Assembly: GCA_963973455.1 (NCBI GenBank)
Contig: CAXAZF010000008.1
Span: 62,001-126,000 of the forward strand
Direction: 5' to 3'
Origin: Marixanthomonas sp002364245
Lineage (GTDB): Bacteria > Bacteroidota > Bacteroidia > Flavobacteriales > Flavobacteriaceae
Length of the DNA stretch: 64,000 bases
The notes under the pieces were generated by a model that saw only the letters and a program-made list of their open reading frames with translations, did no database searches and was not told the origin of the DNA. Positions 34,496-43,357 of this stretch are shown here, in pieces. The position numbers and the translations under genes were made by a program. Numbering within the stretch: position 1 is the stretch's first letter; each line of letters opens with the position of its first letter.

Positions 34496-36148
34496 ATGAA
34501 CAAACAACTTTTTGTATGGTTACTCATATTGTTATGGGCCCCTTTGTATAGTATTGCACAAGAAAACAACCTAGCTACCTGTGATAGTCTTATTAGAAAA
34601 GGAGTTAACCTTATGCTTGAAAAAGAGCATACACAATCGCTTGAGCTACTAGTGAAAGCTCAGTCTATGGCACGAGATAACAACTGGGATAAACAACAGT
34701 TTTTGGCCATTAATAATATAGGTGCTAATTATTATTCCATGCTTGATTATGGGGAAGCGTTAGACAACTACCTAGAGGCATATACAATTGCTATAAAAGA
34801 ATTGGACGCAAAGTATGAAATGATTGTACTCAATAATATAGCCATCTTGTATATGAAAGAAGAGAAGATGGACAAGGCCGAAGAATACTTTACCAAGGCC
34901 TATGAAATAGCTTTAGGGCGAGAAGACTCTACAAAAATTGGGTTTTATGCTGTTAACTTAGGATTGGTAGCAAATAAAAAGCAAGAACTGGATAAGGCTG
35001 AAAAATATTTTGATAAAGCTATCCCGTTACTTCAAGGTTTACCAGATATTGTACAAAAAGCTTACTTAGGGAAAGCAGAGAACCTTAAGTTAAAAGGAGC
35101 AAATCAAGAAGCAAAAATTATTTTAGAGCCATTGGTGCCTACTTCAAAAATTGAAAAATTAGAAGAATCACAAATAGTAGCGCTGCAGTTACTTTCTGAA
35201 ATTGCTTATAATGAAGATAATATAGCTATCGCTCGCAAATATTCTAACACCATACTACAACACTCAAGTAATGTTGAAGATAGATTAAATGCGTTTCAAC
35301 ATCTATCAGACATACATAGAAAAGCCGGTGATTTAGAACAAGCTCTTGCAGTAAAAGATTCTGCCACAGCAGCAATTAAACAACTGAATGAAATAAAGAA
35401 CGGTCGACTTTTTGAAACCAATAGGGTGAAGTTTGAGATACAAAACTATCGGAACAAATTACAAGAGAACCAACAAAAGCTTCAATCTGAACGGAATGTC
35501 TTTAATACTATTTTGGCTGCAGCTATTATAATTATACTTTTAATTGCCTGGGCATTGCGAAATAGTTATATAAAGGGAAAACAGAGGAAAATAATCCATG
35601 CCCGTAGTCAAGAAGTAATGGCCTTAGAGCTGGAAAAAGAAAAAAGTGGTAAACTTTTATTAGAAAAAAAATTAAAAGAAGAAGAGGCAAGGGCTTTATT
35701 AGAGGAAGAACGCCTTAAAAATGAAATAGAGTCAAGAAATAGAAAATTATCTGCCAAAGCATTACACTTATTAGAGCGAAACGAATTGCTTACTTCTATT
35801 GTTGAAGACCTAGAAGAGTCACAGGGATCTCAGCAAGAAACTAACTTGAAAGCATATATCCAAAAATTAAAAGGTTTAGTGAAGTCAGACGAAGAGTGGA
35901 AACACTTTATTAAACATTTTGAAGAAGTAAATCAAGGGTTTTTAAGTGATATAAAAGAAAAGCATCCGGAATTGAATGCTAATGATATTCGATTTATATC
36001 ATATGTGTATATGAATTTAACAAATAAGGAAATTGCATCCATATTTAATATCACTCCCGAAGCTTGTAGAAAGCGAAAAGAGCGTATATCAAGAAAAATG
36101 AACCTAAAAGAAAGCTCTCAGTTATACGCTTATATATCAATGATTTAA
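34496..36148 (+). CDS. Membrane-anchored TPR/HTH regulator, copy 1
   Basis: 550 residues. Signal peptide 1-21 (PLYSIAQ), then about seven TPR units (30-300; for example LAINNIGANYYSMLDYGEAL and VLNNIAILYMKEEKMDKAEE), one membrane helix (338-358, LAAAIIIILLIAWAL), a long charged coiled coil (370-440), and a C-terminal helix-turn-helix (about 503-545, NKEIASIFNITPEACRKRKE). TPRs face the periplasm and the HTH the cytosol, so this is a one-piece transmembrane regulator. The HTH resembles LuxR/GerE. It has a paralogue at 39249-40883 of nearly the same length; both precede an Asp-box propeller gene. No kinase domain is seen. Confidence 0.9.
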   Translation: MNKQLFVWLLILLWAPLYSIAQENNLATCDSLIRKGVNLMLEKEHTQSLELLVKAQSMARDNNWDKQQFLAINNIGANYYSMLDYGEALDNYLEAYTIAIKELDAKYEMIVLNNIAILYMKEEKMDKAEEYFTKAYEIALGREDSTKIGFYAVNLGLVANKKQELDKAEKYFDKAIPLLQGLPDIVQKAYLGKAENLKLKGANQEAKIILEPLVPTSKIEKLEESQIVALQLLSEIAYNEDNIAIARKYSNTILQHSSNVEDRLNAFQHLSDIHRKAGDLEQALAVKDSATAAIKQLNEIKNGRLFETNRVKFEIQNYRNKLQENQQKLQSERNVFNTILAAAIIIILLIAWALRNSYIKGKQRKIIHARSQEVMALELEKEKSGKLLLEKKLKEEEARALLEEERLKNEIESRNRKLSAKALHLLERNELLTSIVEDLEESQGSQQETNLKAYIQKLKGLVKSDEEWKHFIKHFEEVNQGFLSDIKEKHPELNANDIRFISYVYMNLTNKEIASIFNITPEACRKRKERISRKMNLKESSQLYAYISMI

Positions 36149-36154
36149 AGTCTT

Positions 36155-36199
36155 CATCACATTTTCACCAAAACATGTCACACTTTTTAGGTCTGGTTT
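36155..36199. promoter_or_regulatory. Candidate operator upstream of propeller 1 (TCAC words)
   Basis: In the 108-bp gap between the regulator and propeller 1 there are three related words, CATCAC (36155-36160), TTTCAC (36163-36168) and TGTCAC (36176-36181), followed by TTAGGTCTG (36187-36195). The parallel gap before propeller 2 has three exact TGTCAC words and two TTAGGCTGCA words. Shared wording in both gaps suggests a binding site for the adjacent HTH proteins; inference only. Confidence 0.45.
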
Positions 36200-36256
36200 T
36201 TTGTTCAATCTAGGTGTTATTAAAACATTTGAATAGATATAAAACAAATAACAGAT

Positions 36257-38563
36257 ATGAAAAAATTACTATTTTATGTAGCAGTGCTATGTACACTTAT
36301 TATTGGCAGTGTATCTGCACAATCTCAAATTAGTTTGGAAGGTACTGAAGAGTATGGAAGAATTTATGATATTACTTTTCATCCCACAATAGAGAATAAG
36401 ATTTATGCCCTTACACAAGGGAGTCATCTTATTGAGTCAATTGATAAAGGGGAGAACTGGGACATTATATATAGCTTCCCTGAAAATGGAGTACAGCTTG
36501 AACATTTAAGGATACTTTCTAATAATACGTTAACCTTTATAGCGCAATCCACAGAAGCAATTACTGATAATGCTCTTTATTTTTTTAATACAGACACTAA
36601 AGAAATAGCGAGGCAATATACACCGCCAATCACTTCTGGTTCTGTAAAGGCTTGGATAGACTCTTATTCTGTCTACGAAGATAACTCAGATATAGCCATA
36701 ATACATCAGGGGTATAAAATAGGTATCACTAGCTTTGCTAAAGTATACTATACTGCCGATGGCGGTGATACATGGGAAATGCTATATTATAATGAAGATT
36801 ATGATGGTGTTTTCCCTAACAATGTAGCCATTAGCCCAGATAATCCTGAGAAATTATTTATTGCTCGGGGTAATGGTAGAAATGCTAGTGGAGGGGGATT
36901 GTTTTATTCAGAAGATGCAGGAATAACCTGGGAAGAAAAAATTCCTGGCAATGCCTATGGCCCGATAACTTTTAACCCTCAAGACGCTAATACTATTTTA
37001 ATAGGAACCGACATAGGATATATTTCTGGACATGAGGAAAACCTATACCGCTCAACAGATGGCGGTGCTACGTGGAATATAATTCCTATTACTTGGGAAG
37101 ATGTAACACTTGATAATATAGTTAGTATTACGTACGATCCCCAAAACCCGGAGACGAGTATAGTATTAGAAGAAAACGAAATTGTTGTCACTCACGATAG
37201 TTGGAATACTTGGGAAAACTATATCCATTCAGTAGATAACCCTAATGGGTATTATTATGGCTTGCATGCTTCCTATAACCCTTTTCAAACAGATGAATTA
37301 TTTATAAATGCAAACTATCATCCGTTATTGTCTCAAGATGACGGTGAAACTTTTACCCAGTTTTATAATCCGTTCTATCCAGTTACTTCGGCATTGTTGC
37401 AAGAAGGAACAGGTAGTCACTTGTATTATGGTGTACAGCGAGGCTTAATTCATAGAAATATGGAAACCGGAGCAGAAGAGCCGTATGGCCTACTGCCATT
37501 GGATTATATTTTCTCTGGGGATGCACCTACCTATATTGCAGATAAAGTAACAATGGGGCGGGTTTATAAGTATGAAAGTGGTTTTACAGGATCCTCTTTA
37601 AACATAAGTGATGATTATGGAGAAAACTATTCTTTTTTATATGGTAATTTTAATGACAAAATAATAAACTTAACTACTGACCCTAATAATTCAAATGTTA
37701 TATGGGCCTGCTTTTTAAATGAAGGCGGTAAAATTATTGATTTCAGTGATATCAATAATCCAGTTATTACTTCAGTAATATTACCAGAATCAGATATACT
37801 AACAGATGTATACATTGAAGAGGACAATTCAAGTATAGTTTACATAACTGTAGGGGCGCATGTATATCGTTCAGAAGACGGTGGCGATACTTGGGAAGAA
37901 AAAAGTAACGGACTTAATATCAACCCATCCACCGATCTTATTTTTGATATTGAAAGAAGTCCTTTTAATCCAGAAGAGCTTACTGTTACAGCAAGCAATG
38001 GTATTTACAAAACTACCAATAATGCAGAAAATTGGGAACAGACCTACCAAGCAGAAAACGTTCGGAAGGTAAATTACTCATCTATTGATGAAGATCATGC
38101 AGTGGCTTCTATTTATTCTCATGAATTTGGTGATGCACAACTTTTATTTACTACAGATGGAGGAGCAGAATGGAAAGAAGTACCTTTTGAGGCTATTGCT
38201 CATGTAGGATCTGGGAGTATGGCCTATAAGTTTCATGAAGAAAGCGTAGATGCTTACATAGCTACTTTTGATTTGGGCTTAATTAAGTACACAATAGACC
38301 TAACAGAACTAGGTACTCCAGCTTTGGAAGAAAGCAGCAACCCATTTGTTGTGTATCCAAATCCGGCAACCAATACAATTAATATTAAAGAGAATGGCGG
38401 TACAGTTACTTCAGTAGCTATCTATAATAATTTAGGGCAGCAAGTAATGAAGCCTTCATCTGAAAAGCAAATCAACATCGCCCAATTAGATAGTGGTGTA
38501 TATTTTGTAAAAATTAAAAATGCTGAAGGCAATTACTTTGTAAAACGAGTACTCAAAAAATAA
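36257..38563 (+). CDS. T9SS-secreted Asp-box beta-propeller protein, copy 1
   Basis: 768 residues. Signal peptide 1-21 (IIGSVSAQ). The body is a sortilin/VPS10-like or BNR propeller with many Asp-box turns: SIDKGENW, TADGGDTW, SEDAGITW, STDGGATW, SQDDGETF, SEDGGDTW, TTDGGAEW. The C-terminus is a type A sorting domain (VYPNPATNTINI, LDSGVYFVKIKN, FVKRVLKK). So it is exported by T9SS, to the surface or medium. No catalytic glutamate/arginine triad of sialidases could be identified. It is preceded by the copy 1 regulator and followed by a strong terminator. Confidence 0.9.
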   Translation: MKKLLFYVAVLCTLIIGSVSAQSQISLEGTEEYGRIYDITFHPTIENKIYALTQGSHLIESIDKGENWDIIYSFPENGVQLEHLRILSNNTLTFIAQSTEAITDNALYFFNTDTKEIARQYTPPITSGSVKAWIDSYSVYEDNSDIAIIHQGYKIGITSFAKVYYTADGGDTWEMLYYNEDYDGVFPNNVAISPDNPEKLFIARGNGRNASGGGLFYSEDAGITWEEKIPGNAYGPITFNPQDANTILIGTDIGYISGHEENLYRSTDGGATWNIIPITWEDVTLDNIVSITYDPQNPETSIVLEENEIVVTHDSWNTWENYIHSVDNPNGYYYGLHASYNPFQTDELFINANYHPLLSQDDGETFTQFYNPFYPVTSALLQEGTGSHLYYGVQRGLIHRNMETGAEEPYGLLPLDYIFSGDAPTYIADKVTMGRVYKYESGFTGSSLNISDDYGENYSFLYGNFNDKIINLTTDPNNSNVIWACFLNEGGKIIDFSDINNPVITSVILPESDILTDVYIEEDNSSIVYITVGAHVYRSEDGGDTWEEKSNGLNINPSTDLIFDIERSPFNPEELTVTASNGIYKTTNNAENWEQTYQAENVRKVNYSSIDEDHAVASIYSHEFGDAQLLFTTDGGAEWKEVPFEAIAHVGSGSMAYKFHEESVDAYIATFDLGLIKYTIDLTELGTPALEESSNPFVVYPNPATNTINIKENGGTVTSVAIYNNLGQQVMKPSSEKQINIAQLDSGVYFVKIKNAEGNYFVKRVLKK

Positions 38564-38600
38564 GGTAATTAGGTTTAGTTAATGGTTAGTACTCAAGAAG

Positions 38601-38627
38601 ACCCTCACACTGTACGTGAGGGTTTTT
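38601..38627 (+). terminator. Terminator after propeller 1
   Basis: ACCCTCAC (38601-38608) pairs with GTGAGGGT (38616-38623) around a 7-base loop, followed by TTTT, 38 bp after the stop. It closes the first regulator/propeller unit. Confidence 0.9.
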
Positions 38628-38752
38628 CTATTAATATCTTTTCAGAATAAAAAAAATTTCACGATTCCTTAATAGTATTTTATGACATGAAAATTGCTGA
38701 TAACTAGATGTGTGCGTAATTTTAAGTGGCCTAACAAAAAAAATATACGACT

Positions 38753-39115
38753 ATGTTTACGATAATTAATGATCTTCCAGATGATATATTAGGGATAGTA
38801 GTCTCTGGTAAAGTGACAAAAGAAGATTATGACCGTATAAATCCGGTATTAGAACAACACAAGCAAAAGTATAATGAAATTAAACTGTTTGTAGACTACC
38901 AAGAGTTTAAATGGCCTACCGTTAATGCCATGTGGGAAGACCTAAAAGTAGGGTTTAATTATTGGGGTGCTATAAAAGCTGTAGCTATTGTATCTAAAAA
39001 AGAATGGTTAGAAGATTCTGCCGATGTAATGGGTACCATTATGCCGGGTATAAAAGGAGAAGGCTTTGAGCCTAATGAGCGGGATAAAGCTATTTCTTGG
39101 CTTCAAGAAGCATAA
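38753..39115 (+). CDS. SpoIIAA-like (STAS/SEC14-like) domain protein
   Basis: 120 residues matching the SpoIIAA-like family (DUF3478): an N-terminal beta strand pair (DILGIVVSGKVTKEDYDRI), central KLFVDYQEFKWPT, and VAIVSKKEWLEDSADVMG near the C-terminus. These small cytosolic proteins have a STAS/SEC14-type fold and unclear ligands. It sits between the two TPR/propeller modules, after the first module's terminator and 133 bp before the second regulator. Whether it takes part in their function is unknown. Confidence 0.85.
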   Translation: MFTIINDLPDDILGIVVSGKVTKEDYDRINPVLEQHKQKYNEIKLFVDYQEFKWPTVNAMWEDLKVGFNYWGAIKAVAIVSKKEWLEDSADVMGTIMPGIKGEGFEPNERDKAISWLQEA

Positions 39116-39248
39116 TATACTAGCGATACTATCCGAAAAACATATAAAACCAGGGAAGTAAGTGCTTAAAGTGAGTGGGTTATGTTTAAAAATGTAAAAC
39201 CGCTAACTTTTAACTATTTTTAGCCTTTAAAGAAAAGGTTAGATACAC

Positions 39249-40883
39249 ATGCTTATACCCGCACGTTTCCTCACAGTGCTTATGTTTATAGTGTTTTCCA
39301 TAGGTGGTCTTGCACAGATAGAAACTTCTACGCAAGCAGACGATCGTATTGAAGAAGGTATTGAATTAATGTTTGAAAAAAAACATACTCAATCATTAGA
39401 GCTTTTGGTAGAAACTCAAGCAATGGCTCAAAAAAACCAATGGTATGAGCAGGCGTTTAGAGCGACACTTAATATTGGCTCAAACTATTACTTACTCTCA
39501 GATTATGGTGAAGCACTTCAGCATTATTTAGAAGCCTACGAAATATCAATTGAACATTTGGGTTCACGTCAAGAAATGACCGTACTCAACAATATAGGAA
39601 TTCTCTATTTTCAAGAAGAAGAACGCTCTCAAGCAAAAAAATACTTTTTTAAGGCATACGAAAAAGCGAAACAAGTAAAAGATGAGGTGAAAGTAGGGTA
39701 CTATGCTGTAAACCTAGCATTGGTCTCTAACAAAATGAAGGAGGTAGATTCGGCTCAATATTATATAGATGAAGCATTACCCCTTTTAAAAGATACCCCC
39801 AATGTATTGCTACAGGGTAAAATGGCACAGGCTGAAATGTTCCTGCTCAAAGAACAATATACCAAAGCTGAAAAAATAGCCTTAAGCTTATTGCCCGAAT
39901 TACAGGGAGTATCACAATTAGAGAATAGAGTATTTATTCTATTGGTATTGGCGCAAATTAACGAAGCACGCAACCAGTTATCAAAAGCATTAGACTATAC
40001 ATTAGAAGCTCGCCAAGTTCAAAAAGGCTTGGAAAACCAAACAGAGGTTTATGATTACCTATCCGAGTTATATGGTAAAACAGGTGATTTTGAAAAGGCA
40101 ATCGCCTATAAAGATTCTGTAATCATCGCTGCCGATTCTTTAAATACAATAAGAAACAGAAAATTGTTTGAAAATGAAAAAGTGAAATTTCAACTTCAAA
40201 ACTACCAACACGAACTTTCTGAAAGCAAAGAAGTTTTAAAGCAAGAACGGCGCTTCTTCTATAGTATTATAGGTATTGCCGTGTTATGTATGGGCTTTAT
40301 AATTTGGGTGTATAGAAGCAATTCGGTAAAACACAAACAACGTAAAAAAATTGTAGAGCTAGAACTGGCAAAAGAGAAAAGTGATCACTTAGTTATAGAG
40401 AAGCAGTTGCGTGAAAAAGAAGCGCTGGCATTATTAGAACAAGAACGACTCAAAAATGAGCTGGAAGTAAAGAACAGAAAGCTCACAGCAAAAGCATTGT
40501 ACTTATCCAGTAAAAATGATTTAATAGAAGAAGTGGTTCAGTCATTATCTAAACACACCGAAATTGCCGATAACCCTCAATTGAAAAAGCAGATAAACGA
40601 ACTAAAAAAGCATTTAAAAAAAGACACCCAATGGGATAGCTTTTTCACCCACTTTGAAGAGATTAATCAAGGTTTTCTAGATAGGTTGCGAAGTAAACAT
40701 TCAAAACTGACTCCGAGTGACATTCGTTTTATCACATATTTATACATGAATTTGAGTAATAAAGAAATCGCATCGCTCTTAAACATCACCCCACAGTCTT
40801 GTAGAAAACGAAAAGAACGAATTTCCAAAAAAATAGAGCTTCCAATTAACACAACGCTCCATGCTTATTTATCAAGGGTTTAG
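39249..40883 (+). CDS. Membrane-anchored TPR/HTH regulator, copy 2
   Basis: 544 residues and the same architecture as copy 1: signal peptide (VFSIGGLAQ), TPRs over about 30-300 (LNIGSNYYLLSDYGEALQHY, VLNNIGILYFQEEERSQAKK), membrane helix 337-356 (IGIAVLCMGFIIWVY), charged coiled coil, and a C-terminal HTH (about 497-540, NKEIASLLNITPQSCRKRKE). Alignment by eye shows the HTH regions nearly identical between copies, while the TPRs differ more. The stop TAG at 40881-40883 lies inside the first of two TTAGGCTGCA words that flank the candidate operator. It precedes propeller 2 by 109 bp. Confidence 0.9.
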   Translation: MLIPARFLTVLMFIVFSIGGLAQIETSTQADDRIEEGIELMFEKKHTQSLELLVETQAMAQKNQWYEQAFRATLNIGSNYYLLSDYGEALQHYLEAYEISIEHLGSRQEMTVLNNIGILYFQEEERSQAKKYFFKAYEKAKQVKDEVKVGYYAVNLALVSNKMKEVDSAQYYIDEALPLLKDTPNVLLQGKMAQAEMFLLKEQYTKAEKIALSLLPELQGVSQLENRVFILLVLAQINEARNQLSKALDYTLEARQVQKGLENQTEVYDYLSELYGKTGDFEKAIAYKDSVIIAADSLNTIRNRKLFENEKVKFQLQNYQHELSESKEVLKQERRFFYSIIGIAVLCMGFIIWVYRSNSVKHKQRKKIVELELAKEKSDHLVIEKQLREKEALALLEQERLKNELEVKNRKLTAKALYLSSKNDLIEEVVQSLSKHTEIADNPQLKKQINELKKHLKKDTQWDSFFTHFEEINQGFLDRLRSKHSKLTPSDIRFITYLYMNLSNKEIASLLNITPQSCRKRKERISKKIELPINTTLHAYLSRV

Positions 40884-40944
40884 GCTGCATGTCACGCTAA
40901 TAAAGTGATTGTGTCACGAAATGTCACGGTCTAATTAGGCTGCA
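40880..40944. promoter_or_regulatory. Candidate operator upstream of propeller 2 (TGTCAC x3, TTAGGCTGCA x2)
   Basis: Three exact TGTCAC words at 40890-40895, 40912-40917 and 40922-40927, bracketed by two exact TTAGGCTGCA words at 40880-40889 and 40935-40944. The region also encodes the last codon and stop of the regulator. The similar words upstream of propeller 1 suggest a common regulator site. No search was run. Confidence 0.5.
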
Positions 40945-40992
40945 AACCGCCTCTTGTATCTATATTTATCACATAATCTCAAAATAGATACA

Positions 40993-43326
40993 ATGAAAAA
41001 ACGAACTACCCTATTATTACTTTTCTTTTACATCTTATTAATTCAAAATAGTATTGCTCAAGTTGAATTGGAAGGAGCAAATGACTACGGACAATTATTC
41101 GATGTAACCTATAGTGAAACACAAGAAGATGTTATTTATGCTCGTACTGTTGCAAACCATATTGTTACTTCTCCAGATGGTGGCGAGTCATGGGATATTT
41201 TATATGCCGAGCCTATAGATGAATATGCAAGAATTAAAGACCTTAGGCTTATAAATGATGGAACGACCTTAAGTTTTAATATTTCAGCAGAAGGAACCGA
41301 GTACAATGCTATTGCTTTGTTTGATCTTGCAACCGAAACAATTACAAGAACGTATTCCCCTCCTAATTCTTTTGAGACAGACATCTTGATAGAATCATAT
41401 GATATCTTAGAGTCTAATAATGACATTGCACTTATGCATACCACATATTCTTTAGGGGGTGCATATACGCACGAGGTGTTTTATACAAGTAATGGTGGCG
41501 GAGATTGGTTTCCGGTATATTACAGCCCGTCAAATGATAATGTGGCTATTAACAATGTAGCCATTTCACCAGCAAATGGAGAAAAGCTTTTCTTAATGCG
41601 AGGTGGATCTACCTCAAGAGTAATAGGAGGATTATTTGTGTCTACTGATGCCGGACAAACTTGGGAGCATAAAATGCCAGGAAATATGTACGATCCTATT
41701 GCATTTAACCCAGACGATTCAGATGATATTTTATTAGGTACAGGATATGGGTACGATACTCATGTAGAAAACCTATACCGCTCAAACGATGGAGGTGAAA
41801 CTTGGAATATCGTTCCTATTACTTGGACGACCATGTCGCAAGACAATATTAACGACATCACATTTAATAGTGCAAATACAAATGAAATTATGGTGCTTGA
41901 AGAAAATGAAATTGTCGTTTCTTCAGATAACGGTGTTACTTGGCAAAACTATGTGTATACAGAGATAGATCCAGAAGATTACTACTATGGCTTGACAGCT
42001 TCATACAATCCATTTGTTTCCCGTGAAGTACTCATTAGTGCAAATTACTATCCATTTTTATCTGAAGATGGAGGGGCTACGATAACCAAATTGGAAAATC
42101 CTTTCATTAACTCCTCAGGGACAGTAGCCTCTTTTACTTCAGAAAATGAAAACCACGTGTATTACGGTTTACGTTCAGGATACATTCATAAGAACCTTGA
42201 AACCGATACCGAGCAAGAATATGGTTTACAACCTATAGATCAAAACTTTGGCTCTCCGTTAAAAGTATTTGCAGACCCAGTAGTTCCTGGTCGTGTATTT
42301 ACAAATAATAGAGTAGTTAATACTTCATATTTAAATGTAAGTGCAGAACACGGAGCCGATACAAAATTAATCACTAGTTCAATGTTCTTTTTAATTCTAG
42401 AAGATGTGTCTACTTCAGTAACAAACCCAAATATTAGCTGGTTATCTACAGGAATTGAAGCACACAAAGTAGATCTTACTGATATGGAAAATATAGTGGA
42501 TACTAATGTTCCAGTACCTCAAACAGGAGAAGTGGTAACAGCTGTACAAGTAGATCGTGAAGACGAAACGACTATTTATATAACTCAAGATGTAAGTTTT
42601 TACAAGTCGACTAATGATGGTGCCATATGGGAACTTGCCGTAACAGGATTAGAAGACTTAGTGTCTAGAGATGATTTAATCTTAGATATTGAGCAAAACC
42701 CTTTAAATGCTAATCAATTAATGTTAGCTACAACAAATGGTGTTTACTTATCTGAAGATAAAGGGGGGTCTTGGAACCTTATTTCTTCAGAATTTACAAA
42801 TGATGTTGCTTTTTCTACTGTAACCGAAGACGCTATTGTTGCAGTAACTCATTATTCCGACGGCTTCAACGTTCCGCTACCGGAAGCAAAAGCAAAAATC
42901 ATTTTCAGTAAAGATATGGGCGAAACCTGGGAAGAAATAACCCCAGAAACACTTAACTACCCTGTTACTGAAACGTCTGCTTTCACATTTGCTGAAAATG
43001 AGGCAGATGTTTACTTAGGAGTACAAGATATGGGGTTAATACGATACAATATAGACCTTACTACCTTATCAGTAACTTCTGAAATAATAGAAAACAAAGC
43101 AGTTGTAGTATATCCTAACCCTGCTACAGATTCATTTTCAGTGGAAAGCTATGATAGTGTAGAAGAAGTAGCAATATATAATATGGCGGGTCAAAGAGTT
43201 CAAAAGACCTCAAATGTTAATCAACCGGTTAATATAAGCGCATTGGCTAATGGAGTTTATGTAGTTAAAGTGAAAACTTCAGAGGGGACCTACTCTAAAA
43301 GAATTATTAAAAATAATAAAGGGTAA
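40993..43326 (+). CDS. T9SS-secreted Asp-box beta-propeller protein, copy 2
   Basis: 777 residues from ATG 40993; an in-frame TTG at 40954 would add 13 residues before an otherwise clean signal peptide (FYILLIQNSIAQ). The Asp-box pattern matches copy 1: SPDGGESW, STDAGQTW, SNDGGETW, SSDNGVTW, SEDKGGSW, SKDMGETW. It ends in a type A sorting domain (VYPNPATDSFSV, LANGVYVVKVKT, YSKRIIKNN). It follows the copy 2 regulator and is only 31 bp before the FG-GAP protein gene, so the two may be one operon. As with copy 1, ligand and activity are unknown. Confidence 0.9.
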   Translation: MKKRTTLLLLFFYILLIQNSIAQVELEGANDYGQLFDVTYSETQEDVIYARTVANHIVTSPDGGESWDILYAEPIDEYARIKDLRLINDGTTLSFNISAEGTEYNAIALFDLATETITRTYSPPNSFETDILIESYDILESNNDIALMHTTYSLGGAYTHEVFYTSNGGGDWFPVYYSPSNDNVAINNVAISPANGEKLFLMRGGSTSRVIGGLFVSTDAGQTWEHKMPGNMYDPIAFNPDDSDDILLGTGYGYDTHVENLYRSNDGGETWNIVPITWTTMSQDNINDITFNSANTNEIMVLEENEIVVSSDNGVTWQNYVYTEIDPEDYYYGLTASYNPFVSREVLISANYYPFLSEDGGATITKLENPFINSSGTVASFTSENENHVYYGLRSGYIHKNLETDTEQEYGLQPIDQNFGSPLKVFADPVVPGRVFTNNRVVNTSYLNVSAEHGADTKLITSSMFFLILEDVSTSVTNPNISWLSTGIEAHKVDLTDMENIVDTNVPVPQTGEVVTAVQVDREDETTIYITQDVSFYKSTNDGAIWELAVTGLEDLVSRDDLILDIEQNPLNANQLMLATTNGVYLSEDKGGSWNLISSEFTNDVAFSTVTEDAIVAVTHYSDGFNVPLPEAKAKIIFSKDMGETWEEITPETLNYPVTETSAFTFAENEADVYLGVQDMGLIRYNIDLTTLSVTSEIIENKAVVVYPNPATDSFSVESYDSVEEVAIYNMAGQRVQKTSNVNQPVNISALANGVYVVKVKTSEGTYSKRIIKNNKG

Positions 43327-43357
43327 ATATTTCAATTAACTAAATACTCATACTATT

